The notes beneath the pieces were generated by a model. That model did not search any database and was not told where the DNA came from. It saw nothing but the letters and a program-made list of their open reading frames with translations. Source: Palauibacter sp022826685 (GTDB taxonomy: Bacteria; Gemmatimonadota; Gemmatimonadetes; Palauibacterales; Palauibacteraceae). Taken from it: a stretch of 64,000 bases of DNA. Below are positions 60,176 to 64,000 of the stretch, piece by piece; position 1 is the stretch's first letter; the number at the start of each line of letters is the position of its first letter. The position numbers and the translations under genes are program-made. The stretch lies in NCBI RefSeq assembly GCF_965221685.1, contig NZ_OZ244907.1. The stretch is one strand, 5' to 3'.

Positions 60176-61534
60176 TCACGATTCGAGGGCGTCGCACAGT
60201 CTCCCGACCGTGTTCTCGTCCACGCCGAGCAGGGTGAGCCGCGTGATCCGCCGTTCGACGAGTTCCGCGACCTCCAGCCGCGCATCTCCCAGCGGGACCC
60301 GGTCTCCCGGCTCCGGGATTCGACCCAGCGTGCCGATCACGTAGCCGGCCACGGTGTCGTATTCCTCGTCTTCGTCGAGATCATCGAGATCCAGACCCGC
60401 GAGCAGATCCGCGAACGAGACCCCCCCATCGAGTCCAACCGACCCATCGGGCCCGACCTCCAGCCCCGCCTCCGCCTCGTCGTGCTCGTCGTAGATCTCG
60501 CCGACGATCTCCTCGAGCAGGTCCTCCAGCGTGGCGATGCCGTCCGTGCCGCCGAACTCGTCGACGACGACGGCCATGTGCGTCTTCCGAGTCCGCATTT
60601 CCGCCAGCAGGTCGTCGACCGCCTTCGACTCGGGGACGAAGAGCGCCTCGCGCATCACGTCCCGCGCGACGAGTCCCGTCGGACGCGCCGCGAGGACTTC
60701 CGCGAGCAGGTCCTTCACGACGATGATGCCGACGATATCGTCCAGCGAGTCGTCGGTGACGGGGAGACGCGAATGTCCCGACTCCGCCGCGACCTCCAGG
60801 ATGACCTTCGCCGGATCCCCGGCCCCGACGGAGACGATGTCCGGCCGCGGCGTCATCACCTCCCGGACGACGGTATGCGTGAGATCGAACACGCCCTCGA
60901 TCATCGCCTGTTCGTCCTTCTCCACCATTCCTTCGCGCAGACTCTGCCGGACGAGGACCTCGATTTCGTCCGGGCTGTGGGCATGTTCGACGCCGTGCGT
61001 GTCACCCACGGGGGCGCGGATCATGCGCAGGAACAGCCGGGCCGAGCCATCGAGCAGCCAGATCGCCGGCGTCGCGATGCGGTTGAAGGCGAGGAGGGGA
61101 CCGGCGAGGTAGCGACTTACCGCCTCCGGACGCAGGAGCGCGACCGTCTTCGGCGCGAGTTCGCCGAGTACGATGTGAAGGTAGGTGATGAGGATGAAGG
61201 CGACGACGAGGGCTGTCGTGTGGAGAGCCACCGGCCCCGCGGCGAAGCCCAGCGCGCCGAACAGAGGCTCGATGGAGCGCGCGAGCGCCGGCTCGCCGAT
61301 CCAACCCAGGCCGAGCGACGCGAGGGTGATCCCGAGCTGTGTACCGGAGATGGCGCGGTCGAGGTTGTCCTGCGCCCTGCGGACGACGCGGGCGAGACGA
61401 TCCCCGGCATCGGCCAGTTCGTCGATGCGGGTGCGGCGCGCGCTGACGAGCGCAAACTCCGCGGCGACGAAAAAGGCGTTCGCCGCTACGAGCGCGAGGA
61501 CCGCGCCGAGCCTCAGAGCGAGTCCGAGGTCCAT
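60176..61534 (-). CDS. Hemolysin-family/CorC-type protein (DUF21, CBS pair, CorC_HlyC domain)
   Basis: The 452-residue protein has an N-terminal DUF21 membrane domain (GAVLALVAANAFFVAAEFAL and ITLASLGLGWIGEPALA, ITYLHIVLGELAPKTVALL), two CBS domains (VFDLTHTVVREVMTPRPDIV, SLDDIVGIIVVKDLLAEVLA) and a C-terminal CorC_HlyC fold (YDTVAGYVIGTLGRIPEPGD). These CNNM/CorC relatives act in magnesium or cobalt handling or membrane maintenance; the old name hemolysin is unproved. The ATG is at 61534. The MITE-like element at 61639 is 104 bases upstream. Confidence 0.93.
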   Translation of the reverse strand: MDLGLALRLGAVLALVAANAFFVAAEFALVSARRTRIDELADAGDRLARVVRRAQDNLDRAISGTQLGITLASLGLGWIGEPALARSIEPLFGALGFAAGPVALHTTALVVAFILITYLHIVLGELAPKTVALLRPEAVSRYLAGPLLAFNRIATPAIWLLDGSARLFLRMIRAPVGDTHGVEHAHSPDEIEVLVRQSLREGMVEKDEQAMIEGVFDLTHTVVREVMTPRPDIVSVGAGDPAKVILEVAAESGHSRLPVTDDSLDDIVGIIVVKDLLAEVLAARPTGLVARDVMREALFVPESKAVDDLLAEMRTRKTHMAVVVDEFGGTDGIATLEDLLEEIVGEIYDEHDEAEAGLEVGPDGSVGLDGGVSFADLLAGLDLDDLDEDEEYDTVAGYVIGTLGRIPEPGDRVPLGDARLEVAELVERRITRLTLLGVDENTVGRLCDALES

Positions 61535-61638
61535 TCAGCGGTCCGGCCAGCAAATGGTGTGGCTCCCGGTCTGTCCGGGGGCGGGGGTTCGTTCAGGCTA
61601 CGTTACCTCGTTACCTCGCCGGTGGTCCTGGATCGGGC

Positions 61639-61814
61639 TAACAGTCCGTGGCAAAACCCTGCGTCAGCGCCGAGAGTGGCGAGGCGTTCGCCTGACAAGG
61701 CGCGACGAGGGAGCATAGCCGTTGCTATGTGACCGAGGAGCAACGCAGAGCGCAGCGATTCAGGCGAAATGCATCGCCGCTCGAACGCAGCAGGGCTTTT
61801 GCCACGGACTGTTA
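61639..61814. mobile_element. MITE-like palindromic element with 18-bp terminal inverted repeats
   Basis: The ends TAACAGTCCGTGGCAAAA (61639-61656) and its exact complement (61797-61814) flank 140 bases without a gene. The TA at each end fits TA-target duplication as made by IS630/Tc1-mariner elements. The arms keep pairing inward: CCCTGC near each end, TTCGCCTGA with TCAGGCGAA, and a centre CATAGC-CGTT-GCTATG (61714-61729). The whole 176 bp folds as one long imperfect hairpin. No transposase is present, so it must be moved in trans. A weak similarity to its inner end occurs near 12716. Confidence 0.7.
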
Positions 61815-62078
61815 AACCGGGGCTTCCTGCTCTGACTGCCGAGCCGCGCCCCCGTGCGGGATCGCCGGGGCACAGTACCGCTCGCCGATGGTGCGCAGCA
61901 CGGACAGTTCGGCCGGCGTCAACTCCGGATACCGCTCCCCGAGGTACTGGATCGTATCGTCGAACCACTCTTGCCGCTGCTCTTCTTCCGCGTCGAGCAC
62001 GCCACAGCGGCGGATGTGGCTGAACAACTCGTCGCGGGCCCTGTCACTTGAATTCGGCACATGATTTCCTTTGCTCAA
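61812..62078 (-). CDS. Small conserved hypothetical protein ending inside the MITE
   Basis: The 88-residue protein is soluble and acidic (RARDELFSHIRRCGVLDAEE, WFDDTIQYLGERYPELTPAE, LSVLRTIGERYCAPAIPHGG). Function is unknown. The final codons and TAA stop (61812-61814) coincide with the terminal TA of the MITE-like element, so the C-terminus was probably set or shortened by its insertion. ATG 62078 is the only plausible start. It is probably transcribed with the genes upstream on this strand. Confidence 0.6.
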   Translation of the reverse strand: MSKGNHVPNSSDRARDELFSHIRRCGVLDAEEEQRQEWFDDTIQYLGERYPELTPAELSVLRTIGERYCAPAIPHGGAARQSEQEAPV

Positions 62079-62164
62079 GGCACCTCCTGCTGGTCGTCGT
62101 CGCTTTACGGCTTCCAGACTAAACTAGGATGCACCAGGGCAAAACGGGAGTGCCGTTCCGAACG

Positions 62165-63004
62165 TCAGCGACCGGTCTCCACCTCGTTCCGCTCGAAGTC
62201 GCGAAGGTACATGTCGACGCCACCGATCTTCATGCGGCTCTTGATCTGCACGATGAGGCGACGGTCATCGTCCGAGATGAAGACCTCGGCCTGTCCTTCC
62301 TCTCCGAACAGACCCTCGGTCTGAATGGTCGGACGCAGGACGATCGTGTTGAACGTCCCCGCCGGCACGCGCACGCGCTCGCGGCGCAGGACCTCGACGA
62401 CGACCGGATTGCCGTCCTCCTCGAAGTAACGGTCGAACTCGTAGGTCCGGCCGATCTCCAGCGGGAGAGTCCGGATCAGGTAGAGGTAGGAGATTTCGTC
62501 GAGCGCGCCCGGGGGCATGGGAAGATCCCGCTGGCGGCGGTGCGGAAGATAGGCCTCGGCCTCCTCGTTCCAGTCCTGCCTCGTGGCGGCGAGGGCCTCG
62601 TGATCCAGCTCCCAGCGGCGCTGTCTGCGGTACCCTCCCTGCCGAAGATTCTCTTCGAAGCGAAGCGACCGGTAGGGGTCAGGGGCAAGCCAGCTCACCG
62701 TGCGGTCGTCCATCCTGTAGAAGGGAATGCTCCCCTTCATCTCCATCGAGAGCCGGTACGCCGGCGTGCCGCGGATCGTATCCTGCGCTTCGACCCGGAG
62801 GTGCATGCGCCCGAAGTTCACGGGCCCGAACAGCACGGCGTACTCGGAGGTCTCCCCGATCTCGAACGGCCAGCTCTCGGAGAAGAGGTCATCGGCCACT
62901 TCGTCCGGGCTGCTCTGCCCCGCGAGGTCGGGCGTACCCGAAAGCGACGGGGCGAGGAGCGCCAGACACGCCACGGCGCCGCGGCGCAGCGTTCGTCTCC
63001 GCAT
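62165..63004 (-). CDS. DUF3108 family exported protein
   Basis: The 279-residue protein has a signal peptide (MRRRTLRRGAVACLALLAPS) and a DUF3108-like beta-sheet domain: ETSEYAVLFGPVNFGRMHLR, DRTVSWLAPDPYRSLRFEEN, YEFDRYFEEDGNPVVVEVLR and DDRRLIVQIKSRMKIGGVDM. The fold resembles LolA-like lipid-binding proteins, so envelope biogenesis is plausible, though no activity is known. ATG 63004 starts one base before the stop codon of the glycosyltransferase gene. Confidence 0.85.
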   Translation of the reverse strand: MRRRTLRRGAVACLALLAPSLSGTPDLAGQSSPDEVADDLFSESWPFEIGETSEYAVLFGPVNFGRMHLRVEAQDTIRGTPAYRLSMEMKGSIPFYRMDDRTVSWLAPDPYRSLRFEENLRQGGYRRQRRWELDHEALAATRQDWNEEAEAYLPHRRQRDLPMPPGALDEISYLYLIRTLPLEIGRTYEFDRYFEEDGNPVVVEVLRRERVRVPAGTFNTIVLRPTIQTEGLFGEEGQAEVFISDDDRRLIVQIKSRMKIGGVDMYLRDFERNEVETGR

Positions 63005-63005
63005 G

Positions 63006-63755
63006 TCAGGCCGCTTCAGCGATCTGCCGGCCGATCTCGCGCAGGGCGCGGTCGCGGCCGGCGGCGAACAGCTGCCGGAGTTGCTCGCCGGCCCGGAAGC
63101 GGGCGTCACGGTATCGGCGAAGGGGGTGCGGATCATGCGGAATCTCCTCGAATCTTCGTACGAACGGCCACACCTGCAGGAGCAGCGCGGCGCTGGCGGC
63201 CCAGCCTTCGTACGGCAGCAGCGGCCCATCGGCGGCGGCGACAGCGCGTTCCAGAGCGAACAACCTATATAACCGAAGAGAAGCATAAGGGTCCGTCACG
63301 GCTGGAGCCGGCAGCAGATGACGGGCGCAGAGCCGGCCGCCGGCCCGGGTCAGACGCCGGGTGAACGGTTCCGCATCGCCGCGCGCGACGGTGACGAGAT
63401 CGGCTCCGCCTTCGAAGCGGCGAAGCATCTCCGGCAAGCGCTCGGGTGGATCGGAGAAATCGCCCTGCATGGAGACGAAAGCGTCGCGTCGCGGATAGTC
63501 CGAGCGGCGAAGCGTCGCCCGGATCAACCGGTCGAGGCTCGCGGCGTAGCCCTGCCGCTCCTCGTTGCGGAGCACGGTCAGCGGGAGCACCCGCGGATAC
63601 CGCTCGAGCGCCTCGTCCGTCCCGTCGTCCGAGGCATCGTCGCAGACGAGCACGTGAAACTGCCGCCGCTCGCCGTAGAGCAGTTCGCGGATACGCCACA
63701 ACAGCGGACCGACGGTCTCGCGTTCGTTGTGAACCGGAATCCCGATGTGAATCAC
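63006..63755 (-). CDS. Family 2 glycosyltransferase
   Basis: The 249-residue protein has the GT-A fold of family 2: IGIPVHNERETVGPLLWRIR, FHVLVCDDASDDGTDEALER, LTVLRNEERQGYAASLDRL and the metal site FVSMQGDFSDPPERLPEML. It transfers a sugar from a nucleotide or polyprenyl donor; the acceptor is unknown, but the acyltransferase upstream suggests a lipid or LPS context. GTG 63755 overlaps the TGA of that gene. Confidence 0.88.
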   Translation of the reverse strand: MIHIGIPVHNERETVGPLLWRIRELLYGERRQFHVLVCDDASDDGTDEALERYPRVLPLTVLRNEERQGYAASLDRLIRATLRRSDYPRRDAFVSMQGDFSDPPERLPEMLRRFEGGADLVTVARGDAEPFTRRLTRAGGRLCARHLLPAPAVTDPYASLRLYRLFALERAVAAADGPLLPYEGWAASAALLLQVWPFVRRFEEIPHDPHPLRRYRDARFRAGEQLRQLFAAGRDRALREIGRQIAEAA

Positions 63756-64000
63756 GCGCCCTCTCCGTGTTGCGCCACCCGCTTCCAGCGCCGGTGGAAC
63801 CAGAAATACTGCTCCGGCCGCTGTTCGATCTCCCTCTCCAACACCCGAACCCATCCCTTCGTGACCTCGACCGGATCGGCGCCGGCGCCGGACCGACGGC
63901 CGTCGATCTCTTCATGGACGATCCTGTACCCCGACGGGTCTCGAACCAGGGCCGCGAAGAAGAGAGGGACATCGGCCGCGAGACACAAACGCGCCGGGGC
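63752..64000 (-). CDS. LpxL/HtrB-like lysophospholipid acyltransferase (N-terminus outside window)
   Basis: The visible C-terminal 82 residues end the frame, which is open to base 64000. LEREIEQRPEQYFWFHRRWK is the signature end of the LpxL/HtrB late acyltransferases of lipid A synthesis. The preceding DPSGYRIVHEEIDGRR also fits. The start codon lies outside. The stop overlaps the glycosyltransferase start by 4 bases. Confidence 0.8.
   Translation of the reverse strand, partial: APARLCLAADVPLFFAALVRDPSGYRIVHEEIDGRRSGAGADPVEVTKGWVRVLEREIEQRPEQYFWFHRRWKRVAQHGEGA

Noticed and set aside
57784..60237. 817-residue plus-strand ORF opposite the dehydrogenase and TPR genes
   Set aside because: Low-complexity composition, and both minus-strand genes have recognised families.
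1..64000. tRNA or rRNA genes
   Set aside because: No T-loop/acceptor pattern or rRNA-like sequence was recognised on reading; a tRNA search program could not be run.

Overview
The window is 64 kb of very GC-rich bacterial chromosome, packed with genes on both strands and with no gene-free stretch above 300 bases. No rRNA, tRNA, CRISPR array, transposase or phage gene was recognised. The protein mix is what one expects of a Gemmatimonadota-like bacterium with an outer membrane: a VPS10/sortilin-type repeat protein, an S9D glutamyl-endopeptidase-like peptidase, an FG-GAP lipoprotein, TolC, an LpxL-like acyltransferase, a MlaD/MCE protein, and Rho. This assignment is an inference from gene content, not from a marker-gene tree.

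Layout. 1-9 kb: exported proteins (FG-GAP lipoprotein, S9D peptidase, NTF2-like lipoprotein with a probable CTG start, TPR proteins) and a Tat-exported MalY-like PLP enzyme behind a structured leader. 9-19 kb: a beta-barrel protein, moeA, a FabH-like ketosynthase, an ECF sigma/anti-sigma pair whose anti-sigma protein carries a glycogen-binding-type domain, a D-serine-dehydratase-like enzyme, XdhC, and etfBA. 19.5-25.3 kb: a second ECF sigma factor, a membrane protein, a Spy-like protein, then TolC, a membrane-fusion protein and a MacB-type permease without an ATPase; this reads as an envelope-stress and efflux block. 25.3-31 kb: a tight patatin, SbcD/YhaO-like nuclease and YhaN-like ATPase operon. 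31-39 kb: ferredoxin/flavodoxin reductase, CDP-alcohol phosphatidyltransferase, ssb, MlaD, rho and the VPS10-type protein. 39-45 kb: a GyrA/ParC-type subunit and an Nramp-like transporter. 45-53 kb, minus strand: recF-dciA-gyrB with stop/start overlaps, then a small secreted protein, propeller lipoprotein, glpK and thyX. 53-60 kb: beta-oxidation-type enzymes (3-hydroxyacyl-CoA dehydrogenase and thiolase, which would use the EtfAB encoded upstream), an SPFH protein and an isopropylmalate-dehydrogenase-family enzyme. 60-64 kb: a CorC-type protein, a 176-bp MITE-like palindrome, and a DUF3108, GT2 and LpxL-like envelope operon.

The items most worth following are the MITE-like palindrome at 61639-61814, which supplies the stop codon of its neighbour; a 28-bp motif found in sense orientation upstream of two unrelated genes (12784-12811 and 42377-42404); the leader at 4959-5028 with mutually exclusive stems; the patatin/nuclease/ATPase operon; and the sigma/anti-sigma pair with a carbohydrate-binding-type sensor domain. 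No clearly new defence or biosynthetic system can be proved from the sequence alone.
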